Shown here piece by piece: positions 16,627 through 25,072 of a stretch of 64,000 bases of DNA. The stretch is from positions 374,393 to 438,392 of the forward strand of contig JALHMI010000004.1 in NCBI GenBank assembly GCA_022844125.1. The letters run 5' to 3'. Each line of letters starts with the position of its first letter. Position 1 is the first letter of the stretch. The notes below the pieces were generated by a model that was not told the origin of the DNA, ran no database searches, and saw nothing but the letters and a program-made list of their open reading frames with translations. Position numbers and translations under genes: made by a program. The stretch comes from Pirellulales bacterium. Lineage in GTDB: Bacteria; Planctomycetota; Planctomycetia; Pirellulales; PALSA-1355.

Positions 16627-18174
16627 ATGTCCGTTCTTCGCCAAAGCGCCACGGAGCTGCTCGCCAAACTCAATGCCGGCGAAGTCACTTCGGTCCAGCT
16701 CACCCAGGCGCATCTCGACCAGATCAAACAGCACGACGGCCAGGTAAAGGCCTTTCTCCGCGTCGATCCCGCGGCCGCGCTGGCTCGGGCGAAAGAGATC
16801 GACGACCGCCGCAAGGCGAAGAAGCCGCTTGGTCTGCTCGGCGGCTTGCCCGTCGCGATCAAGGACCTGCTCTGCACCGAAGGCGAGACGACCACCTGCG
16901 GCTCGAAGATGCTCGAGCACTTCAAGCCGCCGTACGATGCCACGGTGATCAAGAAGCTCAAAGCGGCCGACGCGGTCCTGATCGGCAAGACCAACCTCGA
17001 CGAATTCGCGATGGGCGGCTCGACCGAGAACTCGGCCTATCAGAAAACGGCCAACCCCTGGGACCTGGCGCGCACGCCGGGCGGTTCCAGCGGCGGCGCT
17101 GCGGCCTGCGTCGCGGCCGGCATGGCGCCCCTCTCCATCGGCACCGACACCGGCGGTTCCATTCGCCAGCCCGCAGCGCTCTGCGGTGTGACCGGTCTCA
17201 AGCCGACGTATGGCCGCGTCAGCCGGTTCGGGCTTGTGGCGTTCGCCAGCAGCTTGGATCAGATCGGCCCGCTCGCTCGCACGGCCGAAGACGCGGCCTT
17301 GTTGCTTGAGGTCCTCGCCGGTCACGATCCGCTCGACAGCACGTCGGTTGATGTGCCCGTGCCCAAGTACAGCGAAACCGTCAAGCAGCCGCTCAAGAAT
17401 CTGCGCATTGGCCTGGTGCGCGAACACTTTGGCGAAGGGCTCGAGCCCGAGGTTGAAAAGGCGGTCCGCGACGCGGTCGAAGTTTACAAATCGCTCGGCG
17501 CCACGGTGAAAGACATCTCGCTGCCGCATGGCAAGTACGGCGTGGCGACGTACTACATCATCGCCCCCAGCGAAGCTTCGAGTAACCTGGCCCGGTACGA
17601 TGGCGTGCACTACGGCCACCGCACCAACGAAAAGCAGATGGTCGCCGAGCTCGCTGATGAGCGGAACAAGCTCGTCGCCGCAGGCAAGACCGCCGCGGCC
17701 GAGGCGCTCGACAACCCGCTGGTCCGCATGTATCGCCGCAGCCGGGCCGAAGGGTTCGGCCCCGAAGTGAAACGCCGGATCATGCTCGGCACGTACGCCC
17801 TGAGCGCGGGCTACTACGACGCCTACTACCTCAAGGCGCTCAAGGTTCGTCGGCTGATTCGCCAGGACTACGACGTTGCCTTCAATGAAGTGGATCTGAT
17901 TGTCGGCCCCGTAACGACGAGCCCCGCGTTCAAGCTGGGCGAAAAGGTCGATGACCCCTTGTCGATGTACCTCGTTGACCTGTACACCGTAAGCGCGAAC
18001 CTGGCCGGCATCGGCGGAATTTCGATTCCCTGCGGCATGAGCCGCAACTTGCCGCTGGGGCTGCAGCTTCAGGCGCCGCCGTTCGAAGAAGAGCGGCTGC
18101 TCCGCGCGGCGCACATGTTTCAGCAGGCCACGGATTGGCATCAGCAGTTTCCGGCGATGGTTCCCAAAGCCTGA
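16627..18174 (+). CDS. gatA: Aspartyl/glutamyl-tRNA amidotransferase subunit A
   Basis: A 515-residue amidase-signature protein that hydrolyses glutamine to supply ammonia for tRNA amidation. The Ser-cisSer-Lys triad is visible with the same numbering as in the Staphylococcus aureus enzyme: K79 in GGLPVAIKD, S154 in PGGSSGGAAA and S178 in GTDTGGSIRQPAA. C-terminal conserved segments GTYALSAGYYDAYYLKA and VDLYTVSANLAGIGGISIP are intact. The length is about 25 residues above the usual 490, mostly at the C-terminus. ATG start 3 bases after gatC; stop 12 bases before the gatB start. Confidence 0.97.
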   Translation: MSVLRQSATELLAKLNAGEVTSVQLTQAHLDQIKQHDGQVKAFLRVDPAAALARAKEIDDRRKAKKPLGLLGGLPVAIKDLLCTEGETTTCGSKMLEHFKPPYDATVIKKLKAADAVLIGKTNLDEFAMGGSTENSAYQKTANPWDLARTPGGSSGGAAACVAAGMAPLSIGTDTGGSIRQPAALCGVTGLKPTYGRVSRFGLVAFASSLDQIGPLARTAEDAALLLEVLAGHDPLDSTSVDVPVPKYSETVKQPLKNLRIGLVREHFGEGLEPEVEKAVRDAVEVYKSLGATVKDISLPHGKYGVATYYIIAPSEASSNLARYDGVHYGHRTNEKQMVAELADERNKLVAAGKTAAAEALDNPLVRMYRRSRAEGFGPEVKRRIMLGTYALSAGYYDAYYLKALKVRRLIRQDYDVAFNEVDLIVGPVTTSPAFKLGEKVDDPLSMYLVDLYTVSANLAGIGGISIPCGMSRNLPLGLQLQAPPFEEERLLRAAHMFQQATDWHQQFPAMVPKA

Positions 18175-18185
18175 GTGCAAACGAC

Positions 18186-19655
18186 GTGAGCGAACCCTAC
18201 ACGATCATCATCGGCCTTGAGGTGCACGTGCAGCTCGCCACACGCACCAAGCTGTTCTGCCGCTGCAGCACGAAGTTCGGCGCCCCGCCGAACACGCAGA
18301 CCTGCCCGATCTGCATCGGCATGCCGGGCACGCTCCCGGTGATGAATCGCGAAGCATTCGCTCTCGGCCTGAAGACGGCCATCGCGCTCAACTGCCAGAT
18401 CGCCAGGTTCACAAAGTGGGACCGCAAACAGTACTACTATCCGGATCTGCCCAAGGGCTACCAGATCAGTCAGTACGATCTGCCGTTCTCCCAGGATGGC
18501 CACCTCGAAATTAGCGACCCGAAAGGCCGCTTCAAGCCCAAGCGCATCGGCATCATCCGCGCGCACCTGGAAGAAGATGCCGGCAAGAGCATGCACGACG
18601 AGGTTTCCGGCCAGGCCGACAGCAAAATCGACCTGAACCGCACCGGCACGCCGCTTCTGGAGATTGTCAGCCAGCCGGACATGCGTTCGCCCGCCGAAGC
18701 CAAGGCTTACCTGCAGGAGCTCAAGCTGCTGCTCACCTACCTGGGCGTTTCCGACTGCAACATGCAGGAAGGCAGCCTGCGGGTGGATGCCAACATCAAC
18801 CTGCACGTCGACACGCCCGAAGGCAAAGTCGCCACGCCGATCGTCGAAGTCAAGAACATGAACAGCTTCCGGGCGGTCGAACGGGCAATGGAGTACGAAG
18901 CCGTTCGCCACTGGGAAGTCTGGCAGGAAACTGGCCAGCGCCTGGGACAAGTCCCGAAGCAGACACGCGGCTGGGACGACACGGCGATGATCACCCGCGG
19001 TCAGCGTCACAAGGAAGAGTCGAGCGACTATCGCTACTTTCCCGATCCGGACCTGGTGCCGGTGGTGACGACCGACGAAGAACTGGCGGCGGTCAAATCC
19101 TCGCTCGGCGAACTGCCGGCTCAGATGCGAACGCGACTCGAAGCGAAGTACGGCATCAAGCCCTACGATAGCGATGTGCTGGTCAGTGCGGGGCAGGGGC
19201 TCGTTGACTACTATGTCGAGCTCGCGGACCTGGTGGGCGATGGCAAGCTGGCCAGCAACTGGGTCCAGCAGGACGTCATGCGCACGCTCAACGAGCAAAA
19301 GGTCGAGCCCGCGGCGTTCGCCATGCGGCCCAAGCAGCTGGGCGAGCTACTCACCGCGATTCAAAAAGGCGAGATCGACACCAGCCGCGCCCGCGAAGTG
19401 TTCCTCGAGATGGTCGCTTCCGGCAAGAGCGCGGCCGACGTGATGAAAGCCCAGGGGATTGAGAAGGTCGACGAAAGCGAACTCATCGCGCTCTGCCAAG
19501 AGCTGATCGCGGCCAATCCAAAGATCGTGGCCGACATTCAAGGCGGTAAGCCCCAAGCGGCAGGCAACCTGATCGGCCAAGCTAAGAAGAAAAACCCGAA
19601 CATCAATCCGGGCCGTTTCCGCGAGCTGGTCGTCGAGCTCGTGGGCAAAATGTAG
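18186..19655 (+). CDS. gatB: Aspartyl/glutamyl-tRNA amidotransferase subunit B
   Basis: A 489-residue GatB, the kinase-like tRNA-binding subunit that activates the Glu/Asp carboxylate with ATP. The N-terminus SEPYTIIIGLEVHVQL and the signature DLNRTGTPLLEIVSQPDMRS are both present, and RCSTKFGAPPNTQTCPICIG carries the cysteines of the zinc/catalytic region. The C-terminal YqeY-like tail ends NPNINPGRFRELVVELVGK. GTG at 18186 is preferred because homologues start a few residues before IGLEVHVQL; an ATG at 18135 in the same frame would overlap the end of gatA. Confidence 0.96.
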   Translation: MSEPYTIIIGLEVHVQLATRTKLFCRCSTKFGAPPNTQTCPICIGMPGTLPVMNREAFALGLKTAIALNCQIARFTKWDRKQYYYPDLPKGYQISQYDLPFSQDGHLEISDPKGRFKPKRIGIIRAHLEEDAGKSMHDEVSGQADSKIDLNRTGTPLLEIVSQPDMRSPAEAKAYLQELKLLLTYLGVSDCNMQEGSLRVDANINLHVDTPEGKVATPIVEVKNMNSFRAVERAMEYEAVRHWEVWQETGQRLGQVPKQTRGWDDTAMITRGQRHKEESSDYRYFPDPDLVPVVTTDEELAAVKSSLGELPAQMRTRLEAKYGIKPYDSDVLVSAGQGLVDYYVELADLVGDGKLASNWVQQDVMRTLNEQKVEPAAFAMRPKQLGELLTAIQKGEIDTSRAREVFLEMVASGKSAADVMKAQGIEKVDESELIALCQELIAANPKIVADIQGGKPQAAGNLIGQAKKKNPNINPGRFRELVVELVGKM

Positions 19656-19675
19656 TCAGGCCGCGAGTCGCGCGG

Positions 19676-19706
19676 TTGCTGCGCGACCCGTCCTCGCGGG
19701 GCTATA
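19676..19706 (+). promoter_or_regulatory. Possible promoter for the SAM-hydrolase gene
   Basis: TATACT at 19701-19706 is a good -10. The best -35 is TTGCTG at 19676-19681, with a long 19-base spacer. It lies 64 bases before ATG 19770, downstream of the gatB stop. Confidence 0.4.
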
Positions 19707-19769
19707 CTGCATTTCCGTGAGGAGCCGCGTTCTCTCCTCGCCCTCTGCTGGCCAGGCTGTGAATTCAAG

Positions 19770-20564
19770 ATGTCGATGCGGCGCATCATCACGCTCACCA
19801 CTGATTTTGGCGTCGGCAGCCCCTATGTGGCCGCCATGCGCGGCGTGATTCTCTCGATCAATCCCAACGCCGAGCTCATCGATATCTCACACGCCGTCCC
19901 GCCGCAGGACATCCGCGCCGGAGCGCTCACGCTCGCTCAGGCCACGCCCTGGTTCCCGCCCGATACGATTCACGTGGCCGTTGTCGACCCGGGCGTTGGC
20001 TCCGCGCGGCGGATCGTCTATGCGCGTTTCGGTCAGCAGCAGTTCGTCGCGCCCGACAATGGGCTATTAAGTTGTTTGGCGCTGCGGGAGCATCCCTCTA
20101 CAATCATTGCGGTCGAGGAGCCCGGGTTCTGGTTGCCGCGGGTTTCGTCGACGTTCCACGGGCGCGACATCATGGCGCCCGTGGCGGCAAGGCTGAGCCT
20201 GGGGCTGGACCCCGCACAGCTGGGGCCGGTACTGGCGGACATCGAACGCTTGGATTGGACGGAGGCTCGCGTGGCCGGAAACAAAATCGAGGGCGCGGTC
20301 GAGTCGATCGACTCGTTCGGCAATCTGATCACGAATATCCCGGAAGACGCCCTGACGAAGGTCCCTCGTGGTGAGGAGGAAGTCGCGATTTTTTGCGACG
20401 AGCACGAGACGCGCGGCATCTTCCGCACCTACAGCGATCAGCCCGAGATGACGCTGATCGCGCTGGTCGGTTCGACGGGCCGACTGGAGCTGGCCATTGT
20501 GGGCGAGAACGCTTCGCTGATGTTGGGCGTCAAGGCCGGTACGCCGGTTAAAGTCACCTGGTAG
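19770..20564 (+). CDS. SAM hydrolase / SAM-hydroxide adenosyltransferase family protein
   Basis: A 264-residue protein of the DUF62 family, which hydrolyses S-adenosylmethionine to adenosine and methionine and is related to the SAM-dependent fluorinase and chlorinase. Family markers are LTTDFGVGSPYVAAMRG (the conserved Asp), HVAVVDPGVGSARR, VAPDNGLLS, FHGRDIMAPVAARL and DSFGNLITNIP. The Asp-Arg-His type triad is consistent with HGRD and the N-terminal Asp. No halogenase-specific insertion is seen, so hydrolase activity is the likelier call. An ATG two codons in (19776) is an alternative start. It is 37 bases upstream of bioA on the same strand; biotin synthesis spends SAM at the BioA step, which is a suggestive pairing only. 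Confidence 0.88.
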   Translation: MSMRRIITLTTDFGVGSPYVAAMRGVILSINPNAELIDISHAVPPQDIRAGALTLAQATPWFPPDTIHVAVVDPGVGSARRIVYARFGQQQFVAPDNGLLSCLALREHPSTIIAVEEPGFWLPRVSSTFHGRDIMAPVAARLSLGLDPAQLGPVLADIERLDWTEARVAGNKIEGAVESIDSFGNLITNIPEDALTKVPRGEEEVAIFCDEHETRGIFRTYSDQPEMTLIALVGSTGRLELAIVGENASLMLGVKAGTPVKVTW

Positions 20565-20601
20565 CCGCCCAGCCTTGAGCGGCACAACAGGCGGAGGCGA
20601 C

Positions 20602-21978
20602 ATGTTGACCCCGGCAACGTCCACGAATCGCGAGCCTTCGCTCGACGAACTGCGCCAGTGGGATCGCGAGATCGTCTGGCACGCCTTCACGCAGATGGCT
20701 GAGTATGAGCCCCTGATCTTTGAACGCGCCGAGGGGTGCACGCTCACCGACGTCGAGGGGCGCCAGTACCTTGACGCCTGTGCCAGCGTGTGGTGCAACG
20801 TGCACGGCCACCGGCATCCGCGACTCGACGCGGCCCTGCGCGAGCAGCTCGACAAAGTGGCTCACGTCACATCACTCGGCTCGTCGAATCCTACGACGAT
20901 CAAGCTGGCCAAGCGACTGACCGAAATCGCGCCTGCGGGGCTCGAGCATGTGTTCTTCTCCGACAGTGGCGCGACGGCCGTCGAAGTCGCGCTCAAAATG
21001 TCGCTGCAGTACTGGCGGCAGCGCACCGTTCCGCGGCCGAACAAGACGACTTATATCGCCCTGGCGGATGCCTACCACGGCGACACGCTCGGCAGCGTCA
21101 GCGTCGGTGGCGTGGCCCGCTTCCACGCGATGTTCGATCCGCTGCTGTTCCCCGTGCTGCGCGCTCCCGCTCCGGACACGTACCGCCTGCCGCCCGGCGT
21201 CACACGCGAGAACGCCTTGGCTCATTACGTGCGCCAGATGGAAGAACTGCTCGCCCGCGAGCACGAGCGCGTCGCGGCCGTCGTGATCGAACCCTTGATC
21301 CAGGCCGCCGCCGGCATGATCATGCACCCGCCGGGCTACCTGGCCGCGGTCCGCGAGCTGACGCAGAAGTACGACGTGCACCTGATCGCCGATGAAGTTG
21401 CCGTCGGCTTCGGCCGCACGGGTACCATGTTCGCCTGCCAGCAGGAACTCGTTACGCCGGACTTCCTTTGCCTGGCGAAGGGTCTCACCGGTGGCTACAT
21501 GCCGGTCGCCGCGACGCTCACCACGACCGAAGTCTGGAACGCATTCCTCGGCGCCTATGCCCAGTCGAAAACCTTCTTTCACGGCCATACCTACGGCGGC
21601 AACCCATTGGGCTGCGCCGTGGGACTGGCGACGCTCGACGTGTTCGAAGAAGAGCAGACGCTGGCCAGGCTGCCGGAGAAGATCGAACGGCTGGCCGAGC
21701 ATCTGGCACGCATCAGCCAGCATCCGCACGTCGGCGACGTCCGGCAACGCGGCCTGATCGGCGCCATCGAGCTGGTCCGCGATCGGCAGACGCGCGAGCC
21801 GTTCCCTTGGGAGCAAAAACGCGGGATGGCCGTGTGCGACTACGCGCGAGGGCAGGGGGTTCTGGCCCGACCACTCGGCAGTGTGCTGGTGATCTTCCCG
21901 CCGCTGTCGATCACACTCGCGGAGCTCGACCGCATCTGCACGACGCTTGAGGCCGGCATCGTGGCCGCGACGGAGTAA
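20602..21978 (+). CDS. bioA: Adenosylmethionine-8-amino-7-oxononanoate aminotransferase
   Basis: A 458-residue class III PLP aminotransferase. REIVWHAFTQMAEYEPLI at the N-terminus is typical for BioA, where the WHPFTQ-like motif binds the substrate. PLP contacts are GATAVEVALKMSLQYW, the Asp in LIADEVAVGFGRTG, the Schiff-base Lys K293 in LAKGLTGGYMP, and FFHGHTYGGNPLGCA. The enzyme uses SAM as amino donor to make diaminopelargonate in biotin synthesis. ATG 20602 is chosen because GGAGG lies about 5 bases upstream; the open frame starts at 20575. No other biotin gene is in the window. It converges with the channel operon, with 13 bases between stops. Confidence 0.93.
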   Translation: MLTPATSTNREPSLDELRQWDREIVWHAFTQMAEYEPLIFERAEGCTLTDVEGRQYLDACASVWCNVHGHRHPRLDAALREQLDKVAHVTSLGSSNPTTIKLAKRLTEIAPAGLEHVFFSDSGATAVEVALKMSLQYWRQRTVPRPNKTTYIALADAYHGDTLGSVSVGGVARFHAMFDPLLFPVLRAPAPDTYRLPPGVTRENALAHYVRQMEELLAREHERVAAVVIEPLIQAAAGMIMHPPGYLAAVRELTQKYDVHLIADEVAVGFGRTGTMFACQQELVTPDFLCLAKGLTGGYMPVAATLTTTEVWNAFLGAYAQSKTFFHGHTYGGNPLGCAVGLATLDVFEEEQTLARLPEKIERLAEHLARISQHPHVGDVRQRGLIGAIELVRDRQTREPFPWEQKRGMAVCDYARGQGVLARPLGSVLVIFPPLSITLAELDRICTTLEAGIVAATE

Positions 21979-21991
21979 GTTTCGCCCGGCG

Positions 21992-22969
21992 TTACTGCGC
22001 GGTCGACTTGCTGCCTTTCGGAGAAGCGCCAATGGCCATGCCGTGCGGCAGCGGCCGAGCGGCGACGGCATAACCCAGCTCGTACAGTTCCTTCTTGAGC
22101 CGCGCGTATTCCGCGAAGCTGTCGGGATATGTCCAGATCGTGATCGTGTACGTGTCGGGCGACATGCGCGCTAGCGCGGCGCGAAACTCCGAGCCTTCGC
22201 GCAGAGCATCGTCAACCGGCTCGCCAAGCTGGCTGCTGGTAGGCAGGAACTCGACGAATGAGAGCTCGAATACCGAACCCTGGGCAACGTCACGCCTCGA
22301 GACTACATATCGCATGCGAAACCCTTCGATCGGTCCGATCATGTCGACCAGTTCGTTGCTGTTTCCCATCCGGCCGACCGCACTGCGCAGGATGCTCCGC
22401 AGTCGCGCGATAAGCAGGTCCATTGGCAGCACGGCGAGTCGCCCTCCCTTGAGCTGCAAGTGCGCTTCGTTGTCATCCACGGTCTTGCCCAGTGGCGTGG
22501 GATAGCTGGTGATCTGTACGATTTGCGGTGTCATCGCCTTCTCGACCATCTCACGTTCTGTATTGGCTTTTGCCAGCGCATCTTCGGCCAGGGCCAGATC
22601 GCGGTCGATGGCATACTGCGCGCCCTTTGTTTCGCCCAGTGTCTGCTGTTGTTTAGCAAGTTCCTGCTCCACGGCCGTGGTCAACGTCTGCAGTTGGCTC
22701 CGTTCGATCGCACGTACTTGAATTTCCTGCTGGACGCCCAGCATCTGGCCCTGTATCTCCTGTAAGTCACGCTCGAGCGACTGGGCTTCGTGACGAGCCT
22801 GAACGAACTCAGGGCTCGGCACCGCGGCCTGCGCAGGAACCGGCGCCAACTTGGCCCGCTCTCCCACGACCATCACCAGGATGATCAAGATCCCGACGAT
22901 GTTCGTGATTACATCGAGAAAGGAGTCGGCGCCAACCGCCTCTTGATCGCTTGCTTGTCGTCGTGCCAT
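21992..22969 (-). CDS. ExbD/MotB-like membrane-anchored partner with conserved Asp (channel operon, third gene)
   Basis: A 325-residue protein. One N-terminal membrane segment at 17-36 carries D19 in SFLDVITNIVGILIILVM, placed as the proton-carrying Asp of ExbD, TolR and MotB. A long coiled coil follows (about 50-140, ERDLQEIQGQMLGVQQEIQ). The C-terminal region, about 165-310, contains EAHLQLKGGRLAVLP and TYTITIWTYPDSFAEYARLK then ELYELGYAVAARPLP. This module resembles two segments of the neighbouring 694-residue protein. There is no OmpA/MotB peptidoglycan-binding domain. It starts 18 bases after the previous gene. Likely the ion-coupled partner of the MotA/TolQ-like protein; what it moves or pulls is unknown. 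Confidence 0.75.
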   Translation of the reverse strand: MARRQASDQEAVGADSFLDVITNIVGILIILVMVVGERAKLAPVPAQAAVPSPEFVQARHEAQSLERDLQEIQGQMLGVQQEIQVRAIERSQLQTLTTAVEQELAKQQQTLGETKGAQYAIDRDLALAEDALAKANTEREMVEKAMTPQIVQITSYPTPLGKTVDDNEAHLQLKGGRLAVLPMDLLIARLRSILRSAVGRMGNSNELVDMIGPIEGFRMRYVVSRRDVAQGSVFELSFVEFLPTSSQLGEPVDDALREGSEFRAALARMSPDTYTITIWTYPDSFAEYARLKKELYELGYAVAARPLPHGMAIGASPKGSKSTAQ

Positions 22970-22987
22970 GATGATCCCGGCCGAGAA

Positions 22988-25072
22988 CTATCTCTGGTTG
23001 GTGGGGCGAACCGTCTGTTGCGTTGCGCGCCGCTGCACTTCGAGTCCGCTGTCGCTCAGCAACAGTTGTATGTCGTGGAACCGGTCGTCACCGCCGGGGA
23101 GTACTTCGACGACCAGCGTGGGCTTCCAGTACATGCCCCGCCCCGCCTTTCCCCAGCTCTCGGTCTGCGTCCAAATGCCCGAGATCAAATCATCGATCGC
23201 TGCTTCCGTTGAAGGACCCAGTGCAATTTCGTTCGCCGCCTGGCCACGCGATTCGGGTACGATCACGATTTTGTCGGCGGAACAGCGGACGAGAATCGGT
23301 CGCGTCGCGCCGATTGAGCCGACCTGGCTGCTTACGCCCCAGCCGCGACCGCGAGTCACCGCGATACTCTGAGTCGCCTTGGTTCGTGTTCCTAGCATCG
23401 ATGGATTCGGCTGGTGATCGAGCGTCAAGCTCTCAGGCACATTGTGCCTGGCGACGTCCGGAACGTCGGTGCTCTGCTCGGGGTCTGCGGCGGAAGCGTT
23501 CGTCGCAGAGTGTGCCGAACCCGGCGAACCGCCAGCGGTGGACTTACTAGCACCAGCCATCAGGTGATAGTTGTTCTTGGATTCGGCTCCGGCCTGGCCA
23601 CCGGGACGTGCAGCGGGATTTCCAGTCGGCGCGCGAGCATGCGCCGGCCCGCCGCCTACCGTCGCCGGTCCGACTCGAGTCTGGGGCACGCTTTCACCTC
23701 CGGCCGGGCCATCGAATTTCCCGTCTGGTCCGCCAGCGCTGCTGTATGGGCCGGTCTGGGGCTCTGCCCCGCCGAGGCTAGTTCCCGGTCCGCTCGTGCC
23801 GCCCGCCGTTCCATTCTGCATCTCGGCGAACTGGCGGCCTTCGATCGTGGCGCTACTATTTCCGGGCCGCATCTGGGGTCCGATTGTGCCTGGTTCGGCG
23901 TAGGGATCGCCTCCACCGGTGCCGGTTGGCGCGTATGCACTCAATGACGAGTCGGCCGAGCCGCTGAAACTGTCGTTGCCACTCGAAGCGAATTCGCCTC
24001 CTGTCCCGCGTGTGCCACTATCTCCGCGGCTCCAATTCTCAGGCTCTTCCCAGCCACCCAGGAAACTTCCGCCCGGGCCATCGCCCGTGCCGGGCACCTG
24101 GGCGATCCCGCCGTGTGACTTGGCGTGGAAGACGGGCTTGGAACGACCCTTTCGGAACTGCGGCGAGCTCGCAATATATTCTGCTAATCGCTTGCGCGCT
24201 TCGCTAACCACGGTCGCAGTAAGTTGCTTTAGCTCGGGATCGCTGGGCGGATACGACAAAGTCCAGTCGGCGCCGATCAATTCATAACCGAAATCGCTCC
24301 CCCAGGACTCCAATGCTGCCCGGGCGGCATAGTACGATGCTATCCCCTCGGGCCGCACGATCAATAGCGGGTAAGGTTCTTCTTGCAGGGTTCCACCGGG
24401 CGAAAGCTTGGCAAAGTACTCACGCTGAGCTCGCAGGCCTGCCGCCAGCGGATTACCGGGGCCGAAGTACCCAATAAAGTCTTCTGGAGAGAGTTCGATT
24501 CCCTCGGGTTGTAGCACGATCTTTTGTTCGCAGCATTCGATGTAGATCGGTCGCCGGTGCGTACCACTACGCCCGTCGAACGGCACGATCGAATAGTTGA
24601 CAACCTCGTGCTTCCCCTTCTTGCGGGCTTCGTCGACCGCCGCACGCGTTTTGGCAAGTTCGTCCTGAACTCTAGCCAGTTCGGCATGGTTCTGTGTCTG
24701 TTCGTTGGCGTGGGAATTACCAGCCTTCTCAAGCTCGGCAACCGCGATTCTGAGCTGGTGAAACTTTTCTTCCAGCCGTCGCTGATGCTCTTCGATATGG
24801 CTGAGCTTCAAACGTTCCGCTTCCAGATCGGCTTGCGTCTTGGTGCGCGCTTCGCGCAAGTGCGTGGAACGCCAGCGGAAGTAGTCGGCATCAAGCTCAT
24901 CCTGCTCATTTTGCGCGCGATTCTTGGCTTGGGCCGCTTTCTCAGCCTCTTGCCTGCCATGGCTGGCAAAGGCGTGCAACAGCACCACCAGCGCTCCCAT
25001 CGTGCAGATCAGCACGGCGAGGAACGGGAAGAGTTGAATGCCCGCAGGTTTGGCACCTCCGCGCCTGCTCAT
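22988..25072 (-). CDS. Membrane-anchored coiled-coil protein with duplicated module and Gly/Ser-rich linker (channel operon, second gene)
   Basis: A 694-residue protein. The N-terminal membrane segment (about 14-34, FPFLAVLICTMGALVVLLHA) lacks an Asp, followed by a coiled coil (40-152). A module at about 174-267 has RPIYIECCEQKIVLQPEG and YPLLIVRPEGIASYYAAR, then LESWGSDFGYELIGADW. Residues about 310-585 are a Gly/Ser/Pro/Thr-rich low-complexity linker. A second copy of the module follows at 591-680 (RPILVRCSADKIVIVPES, PTLVVEVLPGGDD, DSGLEV). Its ATG overlaps the stop of the channel gene by 4 bases (ATGA), so translation is coupled. I know no characterised homologue. It is probably the non-ion-conducting partner in a stator-like complex. 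Confidence 0.75.
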   Translation of the reverse strand: MSRRGGAKPAGIQLFPFLAVLICTMGALVVLLHAFASHGRQEAEKAAQAKNRAQNEQDELDADYFRWRSTHLREARTKTQADLEAERLKLSHIEEHQRRLEEKFHQLRIAVAELEKAGNSHANEQTQNHAELARVQDELAKTRAAVDEARKKGKHEVVNYSIVPFDGRSGTHRRPIYIECCEQKIVLQPEGIELSPEDFIGYFGPGNPLAAGLRAQREYFAKLSPGGTLQEEPYPLLIVRPEGIASYYAARAALESWGSDFGYELIGADWTLSYPPSDPELKQLTATVVSEARKRLAEYIASSPQFRKGRSKPVFHAKSHGGIAQVPGTGDGPGGSFLGGWEEPENWSRGDSGTRGTGGEFASSGNDSFSGSADSSLSAYAPTGTGGGDPYAEPGTIGPQMRPGNSSATIEGRQFAEMQNGTAGGTSGPGTSLGGAEPQTGPYSSAGGPDGKFDGPAGGESVPQTRVGPATVGGGPAHARAPTGNPAARPGGQAGAESKNNYHLMAGASKSTAGGSPGSAHSATNASAADPEQSTDVPDVARHNVPESLTLDHQPNPSMLGTRTKATQSIAVTRGRGWGVSSQVGSIGATRPILVRCSADKIVIVPESRGQAANEIALGPSTEAAIDDLISGIWTQTESWGKAGRGMYWKPTLVVEVLPGGDDRFHDIQLLLSDSGLEVQRRATQQTVRPTNQR

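Noticed and set aside
16462..18180. A 572-codon minus-strand open frame opposite gatA
   Set aside because: Antisense shadow of gatA, with His/Arg-rich composition and no binding site.
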